Assembly (NCBI RefSeq): GCF_003606265.1
Contig: NZ_CP023671.1
Location: forward strand, 744,001-808,000
Origin: Clostridium septicum
Lineage (GTDB): Bacteria > Bacillota > Clostridia > Clostridiales > Clostridiaceae
Direction: 5' to 3'
DNA length: 64,000 nt
Shown: positions 53,837-62,976 of the stretch, piece after piece
Numbering within the stretch: the stretch's first letter is position 1
How the letters are laid out: each line of letters starts with the position of its first letter
Position numbers and translations under genes: made by a program
Notes under the pieces: model-generated
Told to the model about the DNA's origin: nothing
What the model saw: only the letters and a program-made list of their open reading frames with translations
Databases searched by the model: none

Positions 53837-54850
53837 TTATTCAAAAATCATCATCTTATTTAATGGAAACAAAATAGAGACTCTAGTGCCTTTATTTATT
53901 TCTGATTTAAGTTTTATACTTAATCCTAATTTCAAAGATAATTTTCTACATAAATATAATCCTATTCCTGTAGATTTTCCAAACTTCCGTCCATTTTCTC
54001 CTGTATAACCTTTTTCAAAAGCCTTTATTACATCCTTTTCATTCATTCCAATACCATTATCTGAAATATGTAATATAATACTTTCTTTATATTCCTCACA
54101 ACTTATATTAAGAATACTAATCTCCTTATCCATATATTTAATGGAATTTGATATAATTTGATGCAATATAAATTTTATCCATTTGATATCTGTATAAACT
54201 ATTCTATCAATATCTTCTATTTTAATTTTAATTCCTTTTTCTATTAAAATATTGGCATTTTTTCTTATTACTGAGTTTATACAATTTTTTATATTTATTT
54301 CTTTTATAATATAGTCTTTTTCTAAAGTATTACTTCTTGTATAAAATAAAGCTTGCTCTATATAATTTTCTACTTTTTCGACTTCTTCATTTATGCTTTT
54401 TGTAATTTCTGAAGGATTATTTTCTATAAGTAATTTACAAGTTGCTATTGGAGTTTTTACTTCATGTACCCAAAGCTCTATATATTCTCTATATTCATTA
54501 TTATTAATTTTTAAACTTGCTACTTCATCATTCATTGATTTATCTGTTTGCCTTATTATATCGTATAAAATTTTTCCTTCTAAAAAATCTCCTTCCTCCA
54601 TAACTTCTGATATAAGATATTTTTTATCTAACTTTTCAATATTACATAAAAATTCATTATAGTATTTTCTCTTCTTTAAATATTCATTTATATGAAAAAT
54701 TAAAATACCTATAAAATTTAAAACTAGTATAAAAATTATTGCATAACCATCAACCTTTAATATACTTAATAAAGCTGCAGTAAATGCAAGTATTCCAATA
54801 TTAATTAGAATAAATACTATTCTTTCTTTAATAAAATCTTTTAATTGCAT
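53837..54850 (-). CDS. BceS-type intramembrane-sensing histidine kinase
   Basis: A 337-aa kinase with two adjacent N-terminal helices (~10-30 and 36-55) and almost no extracellular loop, the hallmark of BceS-like kinases that take their signal from the partner ABC transporter. The H box reads ELWVHEVKTPIATCKLLI (His near 133). The ATPase domain has QIISNSIKYM, DNGIGMNEKDV and KSTGIGLYLCRKLS. It overlaps the response regulator gene by 10 bp. Confidence 0.9.
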   Translation of the reverse strand: MQLKDFIKERIVFILINIGILAFTAALLSILKVDGYAIIFILVLNFIGILIFHINEYLKKRKYYNEFLCNIEKLDKKYLISEVMEEGDFLEGKILYDIIRQTDKSMNDEVASLKINNNEYREYIELWVHEVKTPIATCKLLIENNPSEITKSINEEVEKVENYIEQALFYTRSNTLEKDYIIKEINIKNCINSVIRKNANILIEKGIKIKIEDIDRIVYTDIKWIKFILHQIISNSIKYMDKEISILNISCEEYKESIILHISDNGIGMNEKDVIKAFEKGYTGENGRKFGKSTGIGLYLCRKLSLKLGLSIKLKSEINKGTRVSILFPLNKMMIFE

Positions 54851-55518
54851 TTTAAAATATACCCTTGACCTCTCTTAGTTTGTAGATATCCTACAGCCCC
54901 TATACCTTCAATTTTTCTTCTTAGCCTATTTATATTAACAGTTAATGTATTATCATCTACAAACTCATCTGATTGCCATAAAACTTGTATTATTTCATTT
55001 CTAGAAACTATTTTTTCATTATTTTTTATTAATGTATATATTATTCTGCTTTCATTTTTAGTTAAATCTATAACTTCCCCTTTATATTCTAATTCACTTG
55101 TAGATAAGTTATATTTTAATTCCATATACTCAAAAATATCTGCTTGATTATTATTGTATGTTCTTTTTATAATTGATGAAATTCTAGCTAAAAGAATTTG
55201 TGTATTATATGGCTTTGTTACAAAATCATCTGCTCCGAAATTCATACTCATAAGCTCATCAACTTCACTATCTCTACTTGTTACAACAATTATAGGAATT
55301 TCACTTTTTTTTCTTATTTCTCTACAAATATAATAGCCATCATAATAAGGAAGATTAATATCTAATAAAATTAAGTGTGGCTTATAATTTAAAACTTCTT
55401 CAATTATATTTTCAAAATCTATTGAATACTTAGTGTCATATCCATATCTATTTAAAAATGTACTTAACTCTAACCTTATTTTCTCCTCATCTTCTATAAT
55501 ATAAATTTTATTATTCAT
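54841..55518 (-). CDS. BceR-type response regulator, OmpR/PhoB family
   Basis: A 225-aa regulator: receiver with IIEDEEKIR, phospho-acceptor Asp in LILLDINLPYYDG (near 53), VVTSRDSEVDEL and the Lys switch VTKPYNTQIL; C-terminal winged helix with LTKNESRIIYTLIKN and VNINRLRRKIEGIG. First gene of a regulator-kinase-ATPase-permease cassette, and probably activates the transporter through the box at 53815-53828. The ATG follows GGGGATGAG. Confidence 0.91.
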   Translation of the reverse strand: MNNKIYIIEDEEKIRLELSTFLNRYGYDTKYSIDFENIIEEVLNYKPHLILLDINLPYYDGYYICREIRKKSEIPIIVVTSRDSEVDELMSMNFGADDFVTKPYNTQILLARISSIIKRTYNNNQADIFEYMELKYNLSTSELEYKGEVIDLTKNESRIIYTLIKNNEKIVSRNEIIQVLWQSDEFVDDNTLTVNINRLRRKIEGIGAVGYLQTKRGQGYILKCN

Positions 55519-55538
55519 TTACTCTCATCCCCTACATA

Positions 55539-55568
55539 AAAAAATAGTACATTACTGTACTATTTTTA
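55539..55568 (-). terminator. Terminator of sbcDC
   Basis: AAAAATAGTAC / GTACTATTTTT arms with a 6-nt loop and T-run, ~25 nt past the sbcC stop codon. Confidence 0.82.
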
Positions 55569-55592
55569 ATTTTTATTCAATTATATCATAAA

Positions 55593-58500
55593 TTAAGTTC
55601 TTTCTATCTTAACTTTACTTCCACCTCTCCCTGATTCAGCTGGTGTAAGTATTAGTTTTACAGGTACCCTATTTTTTATAGATTCTACGTGACTTATTAT
55701 TCCAACCTTTAATTTATCATTATGAATCCTTTCTAATGAACTCATAACAACTTCTAATAAATTATCATCTAAAGTTCCAAAACCTTCATCTAAGAAAAAT
55801 AATTCTAATGGAGCCTTTCCTTTCAATTGAATTTCCGTGGACAATGCTAGTGCTAAAGCTAATGATGTAATAAATGTTTCTCCTCCTGAAAGAGTTGATG
55901 CATCTCTTTCCGCTCCACCATTTTTATAATCTCTAATTATAAATTTTCCATTTTCATCTACTTCTAAAGCATAATTGCCATTAGTTATTTCTTTAAGTCT
56001 TTTAGATGCTTCAATAGAAACATATTTCAACCTAGTTGCTGCAACAAACTCTACAAACTTTTTACCTTTAAATAACTTATCTAAATCATTTAATAAAGCT
56101 AGCTTATGTTCAAGCTTTTCTTTTTCTTTTAATAAACCCTTAAGCTCTATAATTTTATTTTCTATATTTTTAAGCTCTTCTTCAACTTTAATTTTTATTT
56201 TACTTAACTCTAAAACTTCTTTTTCTTTTAACTCTTTTTCATTTTGAATATTTAACCATTGCTCTTCTGTTATAACTCTATTATTAATTTTTTTAATTAA
56301 GTTTTCTATAGCTCCTCTAACTTTTGATAATTCATCATTATATTTTTCAACTTCTAATTTAAAATTTTCTATCTTATTTTTCTCTATAAGATTATTTCTT
56401 ACTTCATCAACATTTAAAAATTCTTCTTCTTTTAATATCTTATCTAAATTTTCTTTATCAATATCTCTTCTTTTATTAAGCTCATTATTTTTTGCATTAA
56501 GGCTAATTATCATATCATTACATTTTTGATAACTTTCCTCTGTTTCTTCCTTTATTTTTTCAATATTAATAAAGTTCTCTTCCATTTCTCTTATTATTTT
56601 TTGAATAGATAATAATAGATTTTCTATATTATCTACATCTCCAATTTTATTTTTTATTTGAAGATTTTTTTCTTCCTTACTTTTATTTTTTTCTTGTAAT
56701 ATTGATTTTTCTCTAGCTAAATTTTCTCTTATACTATTTAAAGTATTAGCTATATTTTCTTTTTCAGTAGTTAACTCATCTAGTTTTTCTCTATACCTTT
56801 TAATATTTTTTTCAGATTTTTCTCTTTCCTTTTCAGTATTAATTATTTCTTCATTTTTAGCTTTAAAATCTTCTACCTTAGTTCTATATTTAATATTATT
56901 TAATTCTTCTTTAATATTTTCTAATTGTTTTAATTCATTATTTTGCTCATATGTTGAAATATCTAATTGCTTTTTACCTTCTTGGATTCTTGCTTCAACC
57001 TGTTTATAATTAATATCTAAATTGTATTGCTCATCCTTTAATTTAACTATTAACTTTTCTAAGTTTTCCTTTTTTAAGCTATATTCATTAATATTTTTTT
57101 CTAGTTCTATGAATCTTTTTTCTAATTCTTCTACTGAATATTTTTTAAATTCTACTCCTAAAATTTCAATAATTTTTGTATTTTCTTCAATTCTATCATT
57201 AGCTATACTTTGATTTGTTTCTATTTTTGTAATAGTAGCCTCAATTTCCTTAAGTTGCTTTTCTTTATTTTTTATAATTTCTTCTAAAGATTTAACATCC
57301 CTTAATTCTATATGTTTTATATTTTCCTTATGATGCTCTAAAGCTCCACAAACTGGGCAAACTTCTCCATCTTTTAAATCTTTTCTTAAAGTTTGAGCTA
57401 TATTTTCTATTTCTAATTCTTTAACTTTTAATTTTAAAACTTCTATTTCATTTTCTATTTTAACCTTGTTGTTTTTATTTTCTTTTAAATCTCCACTATA
57501 TTTTAATATATCAGTTTTATATTTATTAATTTCTGTGTCACATTTATTAAATTCAATCCAACTTTTTTTACTTTCTGAATATAATTTTTGAAGTTCTAAT
57601 AGATCTTTCTGATTTCCCGGGCAATTTTTTATTAATTCTTCTAAGCTTTTTTCATTTTCTACTAAAACCTTAATTTTTTTATCTAATTCATTCTTTAATA
57701 CTATTTGATTTTCACTAGTTTCTTTTATTTCATTAGTAAGTCTTTCTGTTTTTACTTTACTTTCCTCTAATCTCTTTATAGATTCTTCTAAACTATTAGT
57801 AATAAGTAACCCCTGTTGAATTTCATTTTTAAATTCACTATCTACCTTTAAGCTTTCCTTACGTTCTTCTTCAAGCTTTATTACTTTATTACCTTTTTCT
57901 ACTCTTCCTTCAAGTTCAATTAAATTCTTTTCATTTAACTCTTGGTTTTTCTCTAAAGTTAAAACTATATTTTTTAATTTTTCTATTTCTTTTTCTAAGT
58001 TTAATAAAAGCTTTTTATCTTCTAAGGCATCTTTTACTTTTTGTTCTTTTATCTTATATTCTGGTAATTCTTTATCCTTCTTTAATCGAGCATTATTCCA
58101 CTCTTCTTCTATCTTTAATTTTTTTTCTTTAATATTATCTAAATTTAACATATGTTTACTTAATTCTTTTTCTGTAACTTCTATATTCCTTATAATATCT
58201 TCATATGCTAAAATATAAGGATTTACTTTAAGAGCTGATTCTCCTAATTTTATAGTATTTTTGTATTTTTCAATTTCTTCCCCTTTACAAATAAGAGCCA
58301 TTTCTTTATTTTTATAATCATTAATTTCAAGTTGTAAATTCCAAATTTCTTGACTTTCTTTAAACTTTTCTTCTATAAACTTTAATTCTTTATTTGCATT
58401 ATCTAAATTTTCATTACTTATTTTTAATTCTTCACTTTTTTCATTTCTCTTTTCTTCGCTAACATCTTCATATCCCATTAGCTGTCCTAAAAGTACACTG

Positions 58501-59087
58501 TTTTCAGTTTTTTCTTTATTTATTTCTCTAGAAAGCTTTCTTGATAAATTGTCACCATATTGTTGTAAATTAAATAATCTTTCAAGCATTTCTCTTCTAC
58601 TTTTACCTTCTAGCTTTAGAAATTCTGAAAACTTTCCTTGTGGTAAAACTACAGTCCTAGTGAAATCATCTAAACTAAGCCCTATTATCTCCTTACATTT
58701 ATCATTTACACTTTTTACTTTATCAGCTAAAATCCTTTCTTCTCCATTAGTTATATCAACTATTTTACATTTTCCTGATATAGGATTTCCCGATTTCTTA
58801 TCTCTTTTAAACTCTCTAACAACTAAATATCTTTTAATTTCAGCACCTGATATTTGGAAATCAAAACTAATATTTAGCCTATCGCAATTAGTATTAATAT
58901 AATTAGAGCTTTTTCTAGATACTTCTCCGTATAAGGCTAATGTTATGCCATCTAATATAGTAGATTTACCACTACCCGTAGGTCCAAAAATACCAAAAAA
59001 ACCTCTATCAGTTAGTTTTTCAAAATCTATTGTTTGCTCTTCTATAAAACTATTTAATCCTTTTATTTTAAGTTTAATTGGTTTCAT
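55593..59087 (-). CDS. sbcC: Exonuclease subunit SbcC
   Basis: A 1164-aa SMC/Rad50-like ATPase of the SbcCD nuclease, which cuts DNA hairpins and protein-blocked ends. Walker A FGPTGSGKSTILDGI is at ~35, the ATPase half being completed at the C-terminus by the signature LSGGETFITSLALALALS and Walker B LFFLDEGFGTLD. Two long coiled coils flank the zinc hook CPVC near residue 577, where dimers join. It overlaps sbcD by 14 bp, so the subunits are translationally coupled. The ATG follows GGAGGGG. Confidence 0.94.
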   Translation of the reverse strand: MKPIKLKIKGLNSFIEEQTIDFEKLTDRGFFGIFGPTGSGKSTILDGITLALYGEVSRKSSNYINTNCDRLNISFDFQISGAEIKRYLVVREFKRDKKSGNPISGKCKIVDITNGEERILADKVKSVNDKCKEIIGLSLDDFTRTVVLPQGKFSEFLKLEGKSRREMLERLFNLQQYGDNLSRKLSREINKEKTENSVLLGQLMGYEDVSEEKRNEKSEELKISNENLDNANKELKFIEEKFKESQEIWNLQLEINDYKNKEMALICKGEEIEKYKNTIKLGESALKVNPYILAYEDIIRNIEVTEKELSKHMLNLDNIKEKKLKIEEEWNNARLKKDKELPEYKIKEQKVKDALEDKKLLLNLEKEIEKLKNIVLTLEKNQELNEKNLIELEGRVEKGNKVIKLEEERKESLKVDSEFKNEIQQGLLITNSLEESIKRLEESKVKTERLTNEIKETSENQIVLKNELDKKIKVLVENEKSLEELIKNCPGNQKDLLELQKLYSESKKSWIEFNKCDTEINKYKTDILKYSGDLKENKNNKVKIENEIEVLKLKVKELEIENIAQTLRKDLKDGEVCPVCGALEHHKENIKHIELRDVKSLEEIIKNKEKQLKEIEATITKIETNQSIANDRIEENTKIIEILGVEFKKYSVEELEKRFIELEKNINEYSLKKENLEKLIVKLKDEQYNLDINYKQVEARIQEGKKQLDISTYEQNNELKQLENIKEELNNIKYRTKVEDFKAKNEEIINTEKEREKSEKNIKRYREKLDELTTEKENIANTLNSIRENLAREKSILQEKNKSKEEKNLQIKNKIGDVDNIENLLLSIQKIIREMEENFINIEKIKEETEESYQKCNDMIISLNAKNNELNKRRDIDKENLDKILKEEEFLNVDEVRNNLIEKNKIENFKLEVEKYNDELSKVRGAIENLIKKINNRVITEEQWLNIQNEKELKEKEVLELSKIKIKVEEELKNIENKIIELKGLLKEKEKLEHKLALLNDLDKLFKGKKFVEFVAATRLKYVSIEASKRLKEITNGNYALEVDENGKFIIRDYKNGGAERDASTLSGGETFITSLALALALSTEIQLKGKAPLELFFLDEGFGTLDDNLLEVVMSSLERIHNDKLKVGIISHVESIKNRVPVKLILTPAESGRGGSKVKIERT

Positions 59088-60291
59088 TTTCTTCCCCTCC
59101 CTCTACTATTGATAAAAGTAGTTCTAAAATTTCATGGTCAGCCTCTACTCCTCTTTCCTTTTTATAAAAATCTTTAAATATATCTTCAAATGACTTTTCA
59201 TAAATACTAACTTCTTCTTCATTTTCTTCAAAATCATTTAATTTGGGAATTATTTCAAGAATATCTTTCTTTATATCCTTTATTTGTTTTATTTCATCTT
59301 CTCTAATATACCTATCAGTATTTATTTCTAAATAAACCCAACAACTTCTATCTCTGTTTTCTTCACATTTATTTATTGCATCTTCTATACTTGTACATTT
59401 CCAAATTTCAATTGGTTTATAAACCTTAAATTCTACTTCATTTATTTTACTTTCTTCTCCTACTTTAACATCTACAATAAAGCACTTTTTAGTAAAATTA
59501 ATTTCTTTTTTATTATAATGAAGAGGTGAACCTGAATATCTTGCTTTTTTTTCGGTTCCTGGTACTATTTGTGGTTTATGGACATGACCTAAAGCCACAT
59601 ATTGAGCTTCTTTTGGAAAACAGCTTCCATCTACAATATAGCTTCCTCCTAATTGAATGCTTCTTTCTGATCCACTTTCTTCACTTTTCATAACAAATAA
59701 ATGAGATACTACAAGATTTATTGTATCCTCTCTATAATTTTCCTTAAGTGAATTAAATAATGAATGAATTCTTTCTCCATAAGATTTCATTTTTTCTTCA
59801 TCACTATCCATTTCTCCATATAGAACTTCATTTAATCTTTTTTCACTTGGGTATGGTACTGTTAATATAATTGATCTTTCATTATTTATCTCTATTTCAA
59901 TAAATCCTTCACCTGATTTTATAACTTTATGTTTTCCATACTCCCCCTCTTCAACAGTGCTTTTAGGAGTTCCTAACATAATAATTCCATGTTCCATAGC
60001 TAAAGGTCCTGCTGCAACTAATCTTTCTGGATTATCATGATTACCTGCAATAACTAAAGTGAGTCTTTCTCCATTTTTTGATATTTTCTTTAAAGTATCA
60101 TAAAACATTTTTTCAGCCCTTGCTGGTGGATTACTGCTGTCATAAACATCACCTGCAATAATTACTAAGTCTATATTATTTTCCTCAACTATATCTATAA
60201 AATCATTTAAAAATTCCTCTTGTTCATCCATTCTACTATATCCTTCTAGGTTTTTACCTAAATGCCAATCTCCTGTATGTAATATTCTCAT
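59074..60291 (-). CDS. sbcD: Exonuclease subunit SbcD
   Basis: A 405-aa Mre11-like metallophosphoesterase, the nuclease subunit of SbcCD. Phosphoesterase motifs in order: MRILHTGDWHLGK (Asp-His ligands), VIIAGDVYDSSNPP, VIAGNHDNPERL, LVVSHLF and ALGHVHKPQ. A C-terminal ~120-aa capping and SbcC-binding region follows. The ATG follows GGGAGG. First gene of the two-gene sbcDC operon. Confidence 0.94.
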   Translation of the reverse strand: MRILHTGDWHLGKNLEGYSRMDEQEEFLNDFIDIVEENNIDLVIIAGDVYDSSNPPARAEKMFYDTLKKISKNGERLTLVIAGNHDNPERLVAAGPLAMEHGIIMLGTPKSTVEEGEYGKHKVIKSGEGFIEIEINNERSIILTVPYPSEKRLNEVLYGEMDSDEEKMKSYGERIHSLFNSLKENYREDTINLVVSHLFVMKSEESGSERSIQLGGSYIVDGSCFPKEAQYVALGHVHKPQIVPGTEKKARYSGSPLHYNKKEINFTKKCFIVDVKVGEESKINEVEFKVYKPIEIWKCTSIEDAINKCEENRDRSCWVYLEINTDRYIREDEIKQIKDIKKDILEIIPKLNDFEENEEEVSIYEKSFEDIFKDFYKKERGVEADHEILELLLSIVEGGEENETN

Positions 60292-60508
60292 TTTATCCCT
60301 CCCAAATAATAGCTATTATATAAAAATTTATTTTAAAATCATAATATCTTTTAATTATAGTTTAAATCTCTTTTTAAAAGTATTATATCATTAATATTTG
60401 AAGTATTTTAGGATTATTTGTAAGTTAAATTTTAAATTAAAGAGGATTCATTATTTATATCTAGAATTTCATAATAAATAAACATTTCAAAAATGAAAGG
60501 GTGTTTTT

Positions 60509-61993
60509 ATGAATAGTAATGTATTTGATGTAATTGTAATAGGATCTGGTCTTGGTGGATTACGTTCTACTCAAGAACTTTTAAAAAATAATTTAAAGGT
60601 CTGTATGATAACTTCTAAGGAATTCTGCTCTGGAGCTAGCTTTTACCCTGGAACTTGGGGACTTGGAATGATTGGCCCTAAAGATGAGGAAGATAAAAAA
60701 AATCTATTAGAAAATATACTTAAAGTTGGGTGTAATAAATCTAACCCTAAACTTAGCTCAATTTTAGTAGATAATGTTAATGATGAAATTGATTTACTTT
60801 TAAAAGAAGGAGTTAATTTTAAAAGAAGCATAGATTCTGATGGAGTTGTTCCTTGTTTTGATTCTAATAAAAGAAGATGGTTTGGCTTTGATTTTCCAAG
60901 TGCTAAAAAAGTATTTTCAAAAATGTTAGAAGATAAAAATTTAACTGTTCTTTCAAAAACTAAAGTAATTGATATATATAACATTAAAGATAGTTCTAAA
61001 GGTGTTTTAGTTGAATATAAGGATAAATCTTTAGATATATTAAAATCAAAATCTATAATAATTGCTTCTGGAGGATATACTTGTTTGTTTAAGCACAATT
61101 TTTCTTTAGAACTTAATTCTCCTATAGTTCAATATTTAGCATATAAAAATGGCTGTGAACTTATAAATCTAGAGTATATTCAATTTATTCCAGCCTATAT
61201 TAAACCCATGTATAAAACAGTATTTAATGAAAGAGTTTTTAATTATATAACATTAAAAGATAGAGATGGTAATGATATATTAGAAAATATAAAGGATTTA
61301 AATAATTTATTAAAAGAAAGATCTACTTATGGACCTTTTACAACTAGACTTAAATCAAATATTATTGATAAAAAATTGTTTGAATATTATAAAAAAGATA
61401 ATGATAGTGCTTATTTTGAATATCCCAAAAATATAGAGGACATAGACGACACTTTAATCTATAATTATTTCAAATGGCTTAAAGATTCTAAGAAAAATAT
61501 AAATGATAAAATACATATAGCACCTTTTGCTCATGCTTGTAATGGTGGCCTTAAAATAGATGAAAATGCCTCTACTACTGTTAATGGAATCTTTGCTTGT
61601 GGTGAAGTTACAGGTGGTGTTAATGGCGCTGATAGGCTAGGCGGCTTATCTACTTGTAATGCATTAGTTTTTGGTGCAATTGCTGGAAAAAATGCTAGTA
61701 AGTATTGTAAAACTCACGAATTTGAAGACTTTAATATAGATACTCCTTTTGATATTGAGGCTACTAAAGAAGATTTAGAAAAGTTTAAAGATATATTATG
61801 TAAACTTAGGGAGTCCCTTTACCTTGAAGCTTCTATATTAAGAAATAAAGAAAGTATATTAAAAGCTAAAAAAATAATAAATTCACTTAAAGATGAATCT
61901 AAAAATATTAATCTTTCTACTGCAAATAAAGCGATACTTGAAAGCTATATAAATTTTTCTTTAATTTTCTTAGAAAATATTAAAGAATTATAA
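60509..61993 (+). CDS. FAD-dependent oxidoreductase, NadB/fumarate reductase-like
   Basis: A 494-aa flavoprotein of the succinate dehydrogenase/fumarate reductase superfamily. The Rossmann FAD motif is VIGSGLGGLRSTQELL (11-26). The C-terminal FAD region IFACGEVTGGVNGADRLGGLSTCNALVFGAIAG resembles L-aspartate oxidase. The adjoining HACNGGLKID places a His-Ala-Cys where family enzymes have substrate-binding His residues. No nadA or nadC is nearby and no heme or flavin attachment site is seen, so the substrate is open. The ATG follows AAAGGGTG. It is alone on the plus strand. Confidence 0.78.
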   Translation: MNSNVFDVIVIGSGLGGLRSTQELLKNNLKVCMITSKEFCSGASFYPGTWGLGMIGPKDEEDKKNLLENILKVGCNKSNPKLSSILVDNVNDEIDLLLKEGVNFKRSIDSDGVVPCFDSNKRRWFGFDFPSAKKVFSKMLEDKNLTVLSKTKVIDIYNIKDSSKGVLVEYKDKSLDILKSKSIIIASGGYTCLFKHNFSLELNSPIVQYLAYKNGCELINLEYIQFIPAYIKPMYKTVFNERVFNYITLKDRDGNDILENIKDLNNLLKERSTYGPFTTRLKSNIIDKKLFEYYKKDNDSAYFEYPKNIEDIDDTLIYNYFKWLKDSKKNINDKIHIAPFAHACNGGLKIDENASTTVNGIFACGEVTGGVNGADRLGGLSTCNALVFGAIAGKNASKYCKTHEFEDFNIDTPFDIEATKEDLEKFKDILCKLRESLYLEASILRNKESILKAKKIINSLKDESKNINLSTANKAILESYINFSLIFLENIKEL

Positions 61994-62088
61994 ATTCAAC
62001 TATTTATAATTCTTTAAATTCTAATTAATTTTTATTAACCAACAGAAAAATTACCTATATCAGAATAAAAGTTTTCTATAATAACTTA

Positions 62089-62145
62089 TACACTATAAAC
62101 TAAAAAGGAGCTGTTTTAAACAGCCTCCTTTTTAGTTTATAGTGT
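62089..62145. terminator. Bidirectional terminator between flavoprotein and pduL genes
   Basis: A long inverted repeat (CACTATAAACTAAAAAGGAG and complement, ~25-bp stem, small loop) serves the converging genes, with U-rich ends on both strands. Confidence 0.85.
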
Positions 62146-62188
62146 ATTAAAACTTATTTCTTAATTTATATAATATAACCTTAATATC

Positions 62189-62857
62189 TTATAAGGCCAA
62201 CTCTACTATTTCAACACTATCATCTGAAGATAAACCTGCTGCATTTGCTTCATCCCTATCTAAATGTAATTCTAACTTATAACTATCATTTACTCTAACA
62301 ACTACTTCTCCAAAAACAGTTTTTCTATCTCCTAAAGTTATTACATTAACTACTTGTCCATTTTCTACATTTAAGCTTTCAGCATCATTTGAATTCATAT
62401 GAATATGTCTCTTAGCTATTATAGCTTTTTCCTTTAAAACAATACTTCCCTTAGGACCTATAACACATATATCACCTGATCCTTTTAAATCACCCGATTC
62501 CCTAATAGGACAATTATTTATTCCTAATGCAAAGCTATCTGTTCTTGAAAGCTCTACTTGACTTGACTTTCTAACTGGTCCAAGTACACGCACATTAAAA
62601 ATACATCCTTTTGGACCTGCTATATATACTGTTTCTTTAGCTGCAAATTGCCCCGGTTGTTTTAACTTTTTCATTTCACTTAACTGATATTCTTTACCAA
62701 AAAGAATTTCTAAGTCTTCTTGACTTAAGTGTATATGTCTGTTAGATACCCCCACAGGAATCTCTCTTTTTGATACCTTATCCTCTAAATTCTCTCTTAT
62801 TACACTGACTATCTTAGTTGCTAATTCTTTATAGTCACACTTTAGATTTCTATTCAT
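62189..62857 (-). CDS. pduL: Phosphate propanoyltransferase PduL
   Basis: A 222-aa phosphotransacylase interconverting acyl-CoA and acyl phosphate. The tandem beta-barrel domains carry the zinc/active-site motifs VSNRHIHLS (residues ~27-35), AKRHIHM and ELHLDRDEANAAGL. An N-terminal ~20-residue segment could resemble a short targeting peptide, but no other microcompartment genes are nearby, so it may function as a cytosolic phosphotransacetylase. The ATG follows AAAGGGTG. Confidence 0.91.
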   Translation of the reverse strand: MNRNLKCDYKELATKIVSVIRENLEDKVSKREIPVGVSNRHIHLSQEDLEILFGKEYQLSEMKKLKQPGQFAAKETVYIAGPKGCIFNVRVLGPVRKSSQVELSRTDSFALGINNCPIRESGDLKGSGDICVIGPKGSIVLKEKAIIAKRHIHMNSNDAESLNVENGQVVNVITLGDRKTVFGEVVVRVNDSYKLELHLDRDEANAAGLSSDDSVEIVELAL

Positions 62858-62929
62858 TTATAATCACCCTTTCATGCACTTCTTAGTTGTCTATTAAAAT
62901 TCCCCTCAATAATTAATATACTTAATATA

Positions 62930-62970
62930 AAATAAAAAAGAACTTCAATTTTTTATTTTGAAGTTCTTTT
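62930..62970 (-). terminator. Terminator of the chemotaxis receptor gene
   Basis: AAAAGAACTTCAA / TTGAAGTTCTTTT arms with a ~10-nt loop followed by TTTATTTTAT on the minus strand. Confidence 0.85.
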
Positions 62971-62976
62971 ATCATA

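Noticed and set aside
60643..61098. 151-codon minus-strand open frame within the flavoprotein gene
   Set aside because: No ribosome site; the plus strand encodes the conserved FAD protein.
60509..61993. Calling the flavoprotein L-aspartate oxidase (nadB)
   Set aside because: No nadA/nadC neighbours, and the substrate-binding residues differ from the NadB signature, so only superfamily level is supported.
62189..62857. A propanediol or ethanolamine microcompartment locus
   Set aside because: Only pduL is present; no shell-protein or diol/ethanolamine enzyme genes are adjacent.
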